A DNA stretch of 6,629 nt from Acidobacteriota bacterium (GCA_021780055.1 JAJXZM010000408.1:1-6629); one strand, 5' to 3'; shown: positions 1 through 5,341, counted from the first letter of the stretch. Notes: generated from the sequence alone by a model not told the origin. A program made the numbers and translations.

Positions 1-336
1 CTCCCGCTCGGTTTCAAGCTGCCGCTCTTTTTGCCGCAGCAGGCGCGGGCTCCAGTCCTGCTCGCGCAGGCTATCCAGGATTGCCCCCTGAATGCGATAG
101 CGAGCATAAGATTGCAACTGAACATTCCTCCTTGGGTCAAATTTGGCAAGGGCTTCGATCAAACCAAGGACCCCCGTGTTAACCAGATCTTCCAGCGGGA
201 TATGATGTGGAAGCCTTGCGTGGATTTTCTGGGCGATATAGCGGACCTGCGGAAGCTGCTCCATTACCAACTGATTACGTTCACTTAATTCGAAACTCTT
301 TAACTGCGTTCGGGCCGTAGCGGGAATTATGCCCAC
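1..336 (-). CDS. FliA/WhiG-type alternative sigma factor (N-terminal part, cut by window edge)
   Basis: This is the N-terminal 112 residues of a sigma-70 family factor of the FliA/WhiG/SigB group, which directs core RNA polymerase to a special promoter set. The start is a GTG preceded by AGAAAGGAG six bases upstream, and the frame is open to the left edge. Residues 21-46 match region 2.1. Residues about 45-68 (HIPLEDLVNTGVLGLIEA, then KFDP) are the region 2.2 core-binding helix. Residues 71-98 (SYARYRIQGAILDSLR, then DWSPR) are the regions 2.3/2.4 that melt and read the -10; the RIRGAILDELR-DWxPR pattern is typical of FliA and WhiG rather than RpoD or ECF factors. Regions 3 and 4 lie outside the window. 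No flagellar gene is visible, so a motility role is not supported. It is the last gene seen after the OmpR-type regulator and kinase-like genes, behind a 317-bp gap with its own probable promoter. Confidence 0.92.
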   Translation of the reverse strand, partial: MGIIPATARTQLKSFELSERNQLVMEQLPQVRYIAQKIHARLPHHIPLEDLVNTGVLGLIEALAKFDPRRNVQLQSYARYRIQGAILDSLREQDWSPRLLRQKERQLETERE

Positions 337-342
337 GAGACG

Positions 343-351
343 CTCCTTTCT
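343..351 (-). promoter_or_regulatory. Shine-Dalgarno site of the sigma factor gene
   Basis: Read on the minus strand this is AGAAAGGAG, six bases before the GTG at 336. It decides the GTG start: no ATG lies in frame close upstream, and the next in-frame ATG is at residue 25, just inside region 2.1. Confidence 0.8.
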
Positions 352-430
352 CTACAGTGAGAACTGGATATGGACCCGTACCCAGCAAGAGACAGATCAT
401 CATCTCTATGTGTGTTTTTACTAATTGCTG

Positions 431-458
431 ATTAAATGAAGATTAGATAAACATTAGA
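431..458. repeat. Three ATTARA direct repeats in 11-bp register (possible OmpR-family operator)
   Basis: On the plus strand ATTAAA begins at 431, ATTAGA at 442 and ATTAGA at 453, each exactly 11 bp apart. On the minus strand this reads TCTAAT-N5-TCTAAT-N5-TTTAAT. Tandem half-sites at 11-bp spacing are the known binding pattern of PhoB/OmpR/PmrA-type winged-helix regulators, and an OmpR-type regulator is encoded 965 bases upstream in the direction of transcription. A fourth, inverted copy (ATTAGT on the minus strand) lies at 425-420. That these are operators is an inference. Confidence 0.45.
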
Positions 459-470
459 ATTTTCTGTTCA
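442..470 (-). promoter_or_regulatory. Probable sigma-70-type promoter of the sigma factor gene
   Basis: On the minus strand, TGAACA (470-465) is followed after exactly 17 bases by TCTAAT (447-442). This matches four of six -35 and five of six -10 consensus positions. The predicted transcript would start near 435, giving a leader of about 100 nt. The -10 coincides with the middle of three 11-bp-spaced repeats, and a palindrome abuts the -35, as expected of a regulated promoter. The assignment rests on consensus only. Confidence 0.5.
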
Positions 471-480
471 TGTCGGACAT
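470..480. promoter_or_regulatory. Perfect palindrome ATGTC-G-GACAT at the -35 of the sigma gene promoter
   Basis: The arms ATGTC and GACAT are perfect inverted repeats around one central base. The element touches the upstream end of the proposed -35, a usual place for an operator bound by a dimeric regulator. I do not recognise the motif. Confidence 0.35.
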
Positions 481-638
481 CGAGTTTCCTCATCCAATTA
501 CATCTGGGGGATAACCCGGAAAGACATCGCATTGAAAATCGCCAAGATCAAGAATTCAGGATGGTTACGGGCCGATTCGAGCAGGACGATCTGTCGCTAA
601 TAGGAAGGTTGCGGTTGACGGAGGGGGATTGCAGAAAT

Positions 639-656
639 GTCAACATTGACGTGTCA
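639..656. repeat. Overlapping inverted repeats GTCAA-CA-TTGAC and TGAC-GT-GTCA
   Basis: Two short perfect inverted repeats overlap: 639-650 (5-base arms, CA between) and 647-656 (4-base arms, GT between). The second includes the stop codon of the kinase-like gene. A further TTGAC lies at 615-619. Two-base loops make poor RNA hairpins and no T run follows, so this is not a convincing terminator; a protein binding site or chance are the alternatives. Confidence 0.3.
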
Positions 657-1415
657 GGTATGGATATTACCGAAAGCTTCAGAAGGCGGCAGCGGGAGAT
701 TCAGTTCGTAGCAACGGCAGGTAGCTGACAGTTTTCTTATTTTTAACCAGCCACCCTGGCGCTCCACGGCTCGCTGGACAAGCAACTTATCAATCCCTGC
801 CAGCAGCGTCGTCCCCGGGTCGAAAGCTGTCGGGGAATTTCTCGCGCTTTCTGCTGCCGGATGCGGACTCTCTTCAAAAACCGACAGGCAAGCTGCGTCA
901 TCAGTCGCCGAAAGCTCGATGCGAATCTTACGTTTGCACTGTGCCGCCCTGACGGCCGAGTTGATCAGCCGCCTGGTCGCCACAGTCAGGTGAGGGGGAC
1001 TGGCCATGACCCACACCTCACCCTTCAGGTTGCCGGCAAGCTGCGGTAGATTGCTCTGGTCAACGAGAGCAGCCGTCTCCAGCAACTGCTCGACACATTG
1101 CGTCCAGGATACCCTCTGGATGCCCTCCGCAGGACCTTCAATATCCAGCACATCCCGAAAGGCTTCCAGGGTTTCGGCTATGCGTTGAGATTCGTGCAGA
1201 GAAAGAGTCAGGACCCGCCGGAATTCCGCTTCATCTGACTCGCCCATCAGGGCAACTTCTATCGACCCGCGCAGCGAAGTCAAGGGCTGGCTCAGCTTGT
1301 GGGCCAGAAACCTGAGGACCTCCAAAAGGTCAGCCGTGCCGGTTTCTGGTCCATTCGCCCGGTCCCTCATCGTAGGGTCTTGCATAGGAATCATCCGGAT
1401 GCCAGAACAATCCAT
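654..1415 (-). CDS. Degenerate cytosolic histidine-kinase-like protein
   Basis: A 253-residue protein, encoded just after the OmpR-type regulator and probably its partner. There is no membrane segment. Residues 33-92 form a HisKA-like dimerisation domain with AHKLSQPLTSLRG, so H39 matches the phosphoacceptor, although the usual H-E is H-K. Residues about 137-242 resemble the HATPase_c fold: an N-box remnant (RRLINSAVRAA, N152), a final helix (QRAVERQGG) and a closing strand (YELNLPLP). The G1 box DxGxG is absent (VFEESPHPAAE stands there) and G2 is reduced to LLAGID, so ATP binding is doubtful. It may be a phosphatase, phosphotransfer protein or pseudokinase. The start is uncertain: the ATG at 1415 lies 7 bases past the regulator stop and fits translational coupling, while a TTG at 1439 would overlap it by 17 bases; neither has a good Shine-Dalgarno. 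ATGs at 1394, 1385 and 1370 are also possible. Confidence 0.8.
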   Translation of the reverse strand: MDCSGIRMIPMQDPTMRDRANGPETGTADLLEVLRFLAHKLSQPLTSLRGSIEVALMGESDEAEFRRVLTLSLHESQRIAETLEAFRDVLDIEGPAEGIQRVSWTQCVEQLLETAALVDQSNLPQLAGNLKGEVWVMASPPHLTVATRRLINSAVRAAQCKRKIRIELSATDDAACLSVFEESPHPAAESARNSPTAFDPGTTLLAGIDKLLVQRAVERQGGWLKIRKLSATCRCYELNLPLPPSEAFGNIHT

Positions 1416-1422
1416 CAGCTTG

Positions 1423-2097
1423 TTATTGGGAGCTTCCAATGCGATAGCCGACGCCGCGGACGGTCTGGATCAGCTTTTTCTCAGCCCCTCCGTCCACCTT
1501 CTTGCGCAGGTAATTGATGTAAACGTCCACGACATTCGTCATGGTGTCAAAAGAGAAATTCCAGACATGTTCGATGATCATGGGTCGGGAAACCGCGCGG
1601 CCCTGGTTCCTCATCAAATATTCAAGCAGCGCAAATTCCTTGGGAGTCAGTTCGATTGCTCTTTCACCGCGTCGAACAATCCGTTCCACAAGGTTCATTT
1701 CAAGGTCATCAACTTGAAGCTTGAAAACGCCAGGAACGTCCCCGCGCCTTAGCAGCGCCCGCACCCGTGCGGTGAGTTCGCGAAAGGCAAAGGGCTTCAC
1801 CATGTAATCGTCCGCCCCGAGGTCCAGCCCTTTGACGCGGTCCTCAATCCGCGCGCGTCCCGTCAGAACCAGCACGGGCAGGTTCTTCTTGCGATTCCTG
1901 ATCTGCCGCAACACTTGAAGGCCGTCCATTTTCGGCAGGATCAGGTCAAGCAACACAAGGTCGTAATCGTATTCTTCGGCCATGTACAGGGCTTCCTCTC
2001 CATCGGGAACAATGTCCACGGCGTAATGCTCGGCTTCCAACCCTTTTTTCAAGAAACTGGCGACAGGCTGATCATCTTCCGCAACAAGTATTCGCAC
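1423..2097 (-). CDS. OmpR/PhoB-family two-component response regulator
   Basis: A 224-residue DNA-binding response regulator acting in the cytoplasm. The receiver domain spans residues 2-112, with acidic residues D8/D9, phosphoacceptor D51 in VLLDLILP, switch threonine T79 in VLTG and K101 in VKPF, all the residues needed for phosphorylation. Residues 127-221 are a winged-helix Trans_reg_C domain with the hallmarks LTPKEFALLEYL, VVDVYINYLRKK and IQTVRGVGYRI. The start is a GTG preceded by GGAG seven bases upstream. It is followed at once by the degenerate kinase-like gene. A 227-bp gap separates it from the NtrC-type gene, so it may have its own promoter, but I could not find a convincing -35/-10. 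The general family is certain; the subfamily (CopR/CusR-like, QseB-like and so on) cannot be set from the sequence alone. Confidence 0.96.
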   Translation of the reverse strand: MRILVAEDDQPVASFLKKGLEAEHYAVDIVPDGEEALYMAEEYDYDLVLLDLILPKMDGLQVLRQIRNRKKNLPVLVLTGRARIEDRVKGLDLGADDYMVKPFAFRELTARVRALLRRGDVPGVFKLQVDDLEMNLVERIVRRGERAIELTPKEFALLEYLMRNQGRAVSRPMIIEHVWNFSFDTMTNVVDVYINYLRKKVDGGAEKKLIQTVRGVGYRIGSSQ

Positions 2098-2104
2098 TTC
2101 CGCA

Positions 2105-2108
2105 CTCC
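2105..2108 (-). promoter_or_regulatory. Shine-Dalgarno site deciding the GTG start of the OmpR-type regulator
   Basis: GGAG on the minus strand lies seven bases before the GTG at 2097. The ATG at 2110 that overlaps it is out of frame, so the GTG is the start. Confidence 0.65.
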
Positions 2109-2177
2109 ATCAGGCCCGGCGACCGCTTCACAAACTTTGCCGGCTGTCTTCGATTTGGCCCTAATGTGGTGGCCATG

Positions 2178-2194
2178 ATTAGTCACTTTTAAGT
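2178..2194. promoter_or_regulatory. Pair of 11-bp-spaced ATTAGT/TTAAGT elements upstream of the OmpR-type gene
   Basis: On the plus strand ATTAGT (2178-2183) and TTAAGT (2189-2194) start 11 bp apart. They resemble the ATTARA repeats in front of the sigma factor gene and lie about 80-97 bp before the regulator start. Autoregulation is common in this family, but the second element matches only partly, so this is a tentative call. Confidence 0.3.
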
Positions 2195-2238
2195 TCGGCA
2201 AAATGGAGTGATGGGTTGAGAAAAGAATTTACTGATTT

Positions 2239-2255
2239 GGAGGATTTAAAGGAGG
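2239..2255. repeat. GGAGG direct repeat, 12-bp period
   Basis: GGAGG occurs at 2239-2243 and 2251-2255 within a purine-rich plus-strand stretch, with the palindromic TTTAAA between. No plus-strand gene follows, so these are not ribosome sites. On the transcribed minus strand the stretch reads CCTCC, TTTAAAT, CCTCC. Confidence 0.35.
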
Positions 2256-2270
2256 CAAAAATAGTTTGCC
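2254..2270 (-). terminator. Weak hairpin after the NtrC-type gene, possible terminator
   Basis: GGCAAA and TTTGCC form a perfect 6-bp stem with a 5-base loop, 55 bases past the stop of the NtrC-type gene. The stem is half A-T and only a short mixed CCTTT follows, not a clean T run. It is the best candidate for the end of the kinase/NtrC operon, but a weak one. Confidence 0.3.
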
Positions 2271-2283
2271 GTACCGGAAGGTA

Positions 2284-2293
2284 GTTGCGCAAC
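2284..2293. repeat. Palindrome GTTGCGCAAC
   Basis: A perfect 10-base palindrome with no spacer, in the gap just after the NtrC-type gene. It cannot form a stable hairpin without a loop; if functional it would be a protein site. Chance is possible. Confidence 0.25.
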
Positions 2294-2324
2294 CAAGGTC
2301 AGGAGCGCGCCACGCAAACAGGGA

Positions 2325-3683
2325 TTACTGCTTCCTGATACCGAACTTTTCCAGCCGGTATTGAAGCGTGCGGAAAGTCATTCCAAGTAACTGGGCGGCG
2401 CGGGTGATGTTGCCGTTGGTCCGCTGCAAGGCTTCCACGATCTTGGCTTTCTCATGCTCTTCCCACGATGTTTCAGGAATCACGGGCGTCAGCCGCGTGG
2501 GGGTGAACGGCACAGCCGGTGCGGGAACCTCAGCAATGCTTGTTTCTTCGCCGGTCTGCAGAATCTCCGGCGGCAGGTCCTGCAATTCCACCTGGTCGGT
2601 TTCTCCCAGCACGACCGCACGTTCGATTGCCCATTCAAGCTGCCGCACGTTTCCAGGCCATTGATAACCTTCCAACGCATTCAACGCGGCGGGAGAAATC
2701 CCGCTGACTTCACGTCCCGACGCCAGTCCTGCCTTGCGCATGAAATGCAGCGACAATTCTTCGATGTCCCCGCGGCGTCCGCGCAAGGGCGGGCAAACAA
2801 TCGGAATCACTTTGAGCCGGTAATAAAGATCCTCCCGGAACTTGCCTTCACGCATCAACTGGTCCAGGTTCCGGTTGGTGGCCGCGATAATCCGGACGTC
2901 CACCTTGATGGACTCCGTGCCGCCGACGCGCATAATTTCCCGCTCCTGGAGCGCCCGCAGGATCTTGGCCTGCATGGCCAGGCTGGTGTCGCCGATTTCG
3001 TCAAGGAAAAGCGTGGAATGGTCGGCCCGCTCGAACAGCCCCTTCTTCTGCTGATAAGCATCCGTGAAAGCGCCCTTTTCGTGGCCGAATAGTTCACTTT
3101 CCAGCAGCGTTTCGGTCAGCGAGGCGCAATTGACCGCAAGGAAAGGCTGTTGATGGCGCGGGCTGTGCTTGTGAATCTCCCGGGCCACCAGTTCCTTTCC
3201 CGTGCCGCTCTCACCAAGGATCAGCACCGTGTGCAAGGTGGGAGCGACTTTCAGAATCATCCGGATCATTTCCTTGATGGCCGGAGATTCTCCGATGATG
3301 GTCCGCTTCAGCGACGCCAGGCGCCCAAAGGCGTCGTTCACCACTTCGAGCAGTCTCGAGCGGTCAACTGGCTTTTCCAGGTATTGATAAACGCCGCGCT
3401 TTGTGGCGTCAATGGCCGACTCGATGGAAGGATAACCTGTGATCAGGACAATCGCGACGGTGGGGTCGGTCTGCAGGATTTCACTAAGCAGGTCAATGCC
3501 GGTCATGCCGGTCAGGTTCAGGTCCGTCAGTACAAGATCGAACCGCCTCTGCGCGACAAGGCGGAGTGCTGCTTCGCCGCTTGGCACCGTGACGGTCTCA
3601 TAACCCTCATCCAGCAAAATGTCACGATATATTTCGCGCTGCCGCTGTTCATCATCCACAACCAGAATCGAACCTTGAGGCAT
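2325..3683 (-). CDS. NtrC-family sigma-54-dependent response regulator
   Basis: A 452-residue activator that, once phosphorylated, uses ATP to remodel RNA polymerase holding sigma-54. Residues 4-120 are the receiver: D10/D11, phosphoacceptor D54 (LTDLNLTGM), T82 and K104. Residues about 130-365 are the AAA+ domain: Walker A GESGTGKE at 157-164, sigma-54 contact loop GAFTDA at 204-209, Walker B TLFLDEIG at 224-231, arginine-finger region FREDLYYRL at 282-290 and sensor II WPGNVRQLEW at 342-351. A Pro-rich linker (386-403) leads to a Fis-type helix-turn-helix (about 410-448, NITRAAQLLGMTFRTLQYRL). The length is normal for the family. The start is ATG with GAGG ten bases upstream; that GAGG overlaps the stop of the kinase gene 12 bp away, so translation is probably coupled. 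It resembles ZraR/AtoC-type regulators, but the target genes cannot be told. The loop has Asp where GAFTGA has Gly. Confidence 0.97.
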   Translation of the reverse strand: MPQGSILVVDDEQRQREIYRDILLDEGYETVTVPSGEAALRLVAQRRFDLVLTDLNLTGMTGIDLLSEILQTDPTVAIVLITGYPSIESAIDATKRGVYQYLEKPVDRSRLLEVVNDAFGRLASLKRTIIGESPAIKEMIRMILKVAPTLHTVLILGESGTGKELVAREIHKHSPRHQQPFLAVNCASLTETLLESELFGHEKGAFTDAYQQKKGLFERADHSTLFLDEIGDTSLAMQAKILRALQEREIMRVGGTESIKVDVRIIAATNRNLDQLMREGKFREDLYYRLKVIPIVCPPLRGRRGDIEELSLHFMRKAGLASGREVSGISPAALNALEGYQWPGNVRQLEWAIERAVVLGETDQVELQDLPPEILQTGEETSIAEVPAPAVPFTPTRLTPVIPETSWEEHEKAKIVEALQRTNGNITRAAQLLGMTFRTLQYRLEKFGIRKQ

Positions 3684-3695
3684 AAAGCGAAGTCC

Positions 3696-5219
3696 TCACG
3701 CAACTGTCGAGCCGGCCAGAGCGGGTGTACGCGCCACTGCTGGCCCGGACAGCCGTAATTCCACAACCATCTCCGTGCCAGGGGCGTCCTTGCGCGAAAC
3801 AAAGACTCGGCCGCCGTGGTCCTCGACGATCTTTCGAGTGATCGCCAGACCCAAACCGAACCCAGTAACCTTGGTGGAAAAATAGGGAGTGAAGATCTTC
3901 TCCCGGTCTGCCTCAGGAATTCCCGGGCCAGTGTCGCGAAACCGCACTTGCAGCCACGGCCCGCCGTCGCCGTCCGCCAATTGTTGGGCCTCAATGTAGA
4001 TCGAGCCGCCGTGCGGCATGGCCTGCACGGAGTTGGTCAGAATATTCAGGAAACAGGTATTGAGCTGGCCGCCGTCCGCCTTGATTAGGGGCAGATCAAG
4101 AGGAAAGCTGGATGTAATCGTGATGTCCTGAGCCTTGGCTTGTTTTTCAACCAGACCGACCGCCTGTTCGATGACGACCTGCAGATCGCACGGCGCGATC
4201 TTCGGGGGCGTCTCCCTTCCCACAGCCAGGAAGTCATTAACCAGACGATTCAGCCGGGTGATCTCCTCTTTCATGTTAGCGAGGCCGTTAAGCAGTTCCC
4301 GGCCCGGTGTTTCATCCATCGCCAGGCGTTTGGCCCGAATCTGGTCGATGCTCAGGTTCAGAAAGTTCAAAGAGTTTCGGACCTCGTGCGCGACGGTTGA
4401 AGCAAAATGACCGAGCAGTGACGATTTCTCCGCCTCGTTCAGCCGCTTTTGGAGTTCACGGGCGTCGCGCAAGCGTTCCGCCATCTGGTTGAATGTGCGG
4501 GCCAGCAGGCCCATCTCATCCGAGCTGGCTTCAGGAATCGAAACGTAGAGGTTCCCCTGCGCCACTTGGTTCGCGCCCTCCACCAACTGGTCGATCGGCC
4601 GGGTAAAGCGGAAGGTCAGGTAGACAATCGCGAACATGCCGGCAATCATCGTCACCAGGATCCAGACCAGCCACAAGAAATAAACGTGGTTGAGCATGGC
4701 CCCCACTTCATCCATTTCACCGCCCACCTGGACGTAGCCCATCACCTTTTCGCCCTGAATAATGGGGAAGGTGATGTCGTAGTGCTGCTGCCCGGCTTGC
4801 GTGTCGGTGTCAATATCGCGAAGTTGGGCCGTAATCTGGATGGGACCCTCTTTGGCCCTGGCCTGCCGCCTTCGCAGCTTGACCTTCTTCCCAATCTGGT
4901 GAGGATTCGTGCTTGCCACGACTTCGCCTGTGGAAGATAGCACCTTGATCGACGAAAGGCCCGCATTTTTCAGTTTGGCCTGGTATTCGCCTAGCGCCTG
5001 CCGCAGGTCCAGCTTCGGAGACATGGTGGCCTGGGTCATCTGGATGATTTCAAGCAGGTCGGATGTCTGGCCTGCTACGTAGGCTTTGATGCGACGGTTG
5101 TGCTGGATGTAGGCCACCATGAGGATGGCGCTGGTGCTGGCAGTAATAAAAAACATTACCAGTACCAGGCGTGTTCGGAATCTAAAATTAAGGATTCGTT
5201 TGATCAACGCGGGCCTCAC
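3696..5219 (-). CDS. Membrane sensor histidine kinase (NtrB/ZraS-type), partner of the NtrC regulator
   Basis: A 507-residue inner-membrane kinase. Membrane segment 1 is at about 17-38 and segment 2 at about 179-203. Between them lies a sensor region of about 140 residues, outside the membrane and PDC/Cache-like by its pattern (SIKVLSSTGEVVAST and DITFPIIQGEKVMGYVQVGG). A HAMP domain covers about 200-255, then HisKA with phosphoacceptor H278 in VAHEVRNSLNFL, the NtrB-type motif. The HATPase domain is complete: N box NILTNSVQA (392-400), G1 DTGPGIP (429-435) and G2 GFGLGLAI (453-460). I chose the GTG at 5219 because GAGGGGG lies six bases before it and a promoter stands just upstream. The frame stays open as far as the TAG at 5370, but a GTG start at 5321 would lie upstream of that promoter and add 34 residues with no clear role. 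The kinase is followed 12 bp later by its likely substrate, the NtrC regulator. The signal is unknown; there is no His/Cys-rich metal site. Confidence 0.95.
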   Translation of the reverse strand: MRPALIKRILNFRFRTRLVLVMFFITASTSAILMVAYIQHNRRIKAYVAGQTSDLLEIIQMTQATMSPKLDLRQALGEYQAKLKNAGLSSIKVLSSTGEVVASTNPHQIGKKVKLRRRQARAKEGPIQITAQLRDIDTDTQAGQQHYDITFPIIQGEKVMGYVQVGGEMDEVGAMLNHVYFLWLVWILVTMIAGMFAIVYLTFRFTRPIDQLVEGANQVAQGNLYVSIPEASSDEMGLLARTFNQMAERLRDARELQKRLNEAEKSSLLGHFASTVAHEVRNSLNFLNLSIDQIRAKRLAMDETPGRELLNGLANMKEEITRLNRLVNDFLAVGRETPPKIAPCDLQVVIEQAVGLVEKQAKAQDITITSSFPLDLPLIKADGGQLNTCFLNILTNSVQAMPHGGSIYIEAQQLADGDGGPWLQVRFRDTGPGIPEADREKIFTPYFSTKVTGFGLGLAITRKIVEDHGGRVFVSRKDAPGTEMVVELRLSGPAVARTPALAGSTVA

Positions 5220-5225
5220 AGGCCA

Positions 5226-5232
5226 CCCCCTC
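5226..5232 (-). promoter_or_regulatory. Shine-Dalgarno site deciding the kinase start
   Basis: GAGGGGG on the minus strand, six bases before the GTG at 5219. It is the strongest ribosome site near the 5' end of this frame and places the start at KRILNFRFRTR, a usual positive stretch before the first membrane segment. Confidence 0.8.
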
Positions 5233-5250
5233 AGGCTTCCAATGATTACG

Positions 5251-5279
5251 ATTCTAGCTGAACCCCAAGGGGCGGTCAA
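5251..5279 (-). promoter_or_regulatory. Sigma-70-type promoter of the kinase/NtrC operon
   Basis: TTGACC (5279-5274) and TAGAAT (5256-5251) on the minus strand are separated by exactly 17 bases, each with five of six consensus matches. Transcription would begin near 5244, giving a leader of about 25 nt that contains the Shine-Dalgarno site. The spacer holds the palindrome CCCC-TT-GGGG, a possible operator. This is the best promoter in the window. Confidence 0.65.
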
Positions 5280-5300
5280 CGAACGCCGGAGTGCGATTGA

Positions 5301-5341
5301 GACGCCGTAGGGCGTCCACACCGTCTTGCCTGGCGACAGGC
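5301..5341 (-). terminator. Two small GC-rich hairpins between the upstream gene and the kinase promoter
   Basis: Two perfect inverted repeats follow the stop at 5370: GCCTG/CAGGC around four bases (5328-5341) and GACGCC/GGCGTC around four bases (5301-5316). Neither is followed by a T run on the minus strand, so neither is a classical intrinsic terminator. They may slow read-through or protect the 3' end of the upstream transcript; chance remains possible in such GC-rich DNA. Confidence 0.3.

Larger units (their letters stand above)
337..653. other. Non-coding regulatory region upstream of the sigma factor gene
   Basis: These 317 bases separate the stop of the kinase-like gene from the sigma factor start. 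No convincing gene was found on either strand. The part near 415-465 is much more AT-rich than the surrounding genes and holds a probable minus-strand promoter, three helically phased ATTARA repeats and an adjacent palindrome. The part near 610-656 carries several TTGAC/GTCAA elements. No strong terminator (stem plus T run) follows the kinase-like gene, so some read-through into the sigma gene is possible. Confidence 0.7.

Noticed and set aside
31..288. An 85-codon plus-strand open frame at the left edge
   Set aside because: It is antisense to sigma region 2, which matches the FliA/WhiG family residue by residue on the minus strand.
529..544. Possible sigma-54 promoter on the minus strand (TGGC then TGC)
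   Set aside because: The GG and GC are 11 bases apart instead of the required 10, and it stands further upstream than a better sigma-70-type match.
561..728. A 55-codon plus-strand frame starting in the non-coding region
   Set aside because: It has no good ribosome site, its last third is antisense to the kinase-like gene, and the protein resembles nothing I know.
1416..1439. TTG start at 1439 for the kinase-like protein
   Set aside because: It has no ribosome site and overlaps the regulator stop; the ATG at 1415 just after that stop is more likely, though not certain.
2251..2268. GGAGG followed by TTG as a small plus-strand gene start
   Set aside because: The frame runs into the antisense of the NtrC-type gene and ends after a few dozen codons; nothing supports it as a gene.
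2254..2270. Possible sigma-54 promoter (GG and GC) before the OmpR-type gene
   Set aside because: The spacing is 12 bases rather than 10; the sequence is better explained as a hairpin.
2454..3092. A 212-codon plus-strand open frame opposite the NtrC-type gene
   Set aside because: It lies wholly antisense to a certain gene, shows no domain-like pattern, and long antisense frames are common in GC-rich coding DNA. The same applies to 3150-3758, 4449-4940, 5424-5786 and 6093-6446.
5220..5321. A 34-residue N-terminal extension of the kinase from a GTG at 5321
   Set aside because: The promoter and a strong Shine-Dalgarno lie inside this stretch, and the GTG at 5219 gives a normal N terminus before the first membrane segment.
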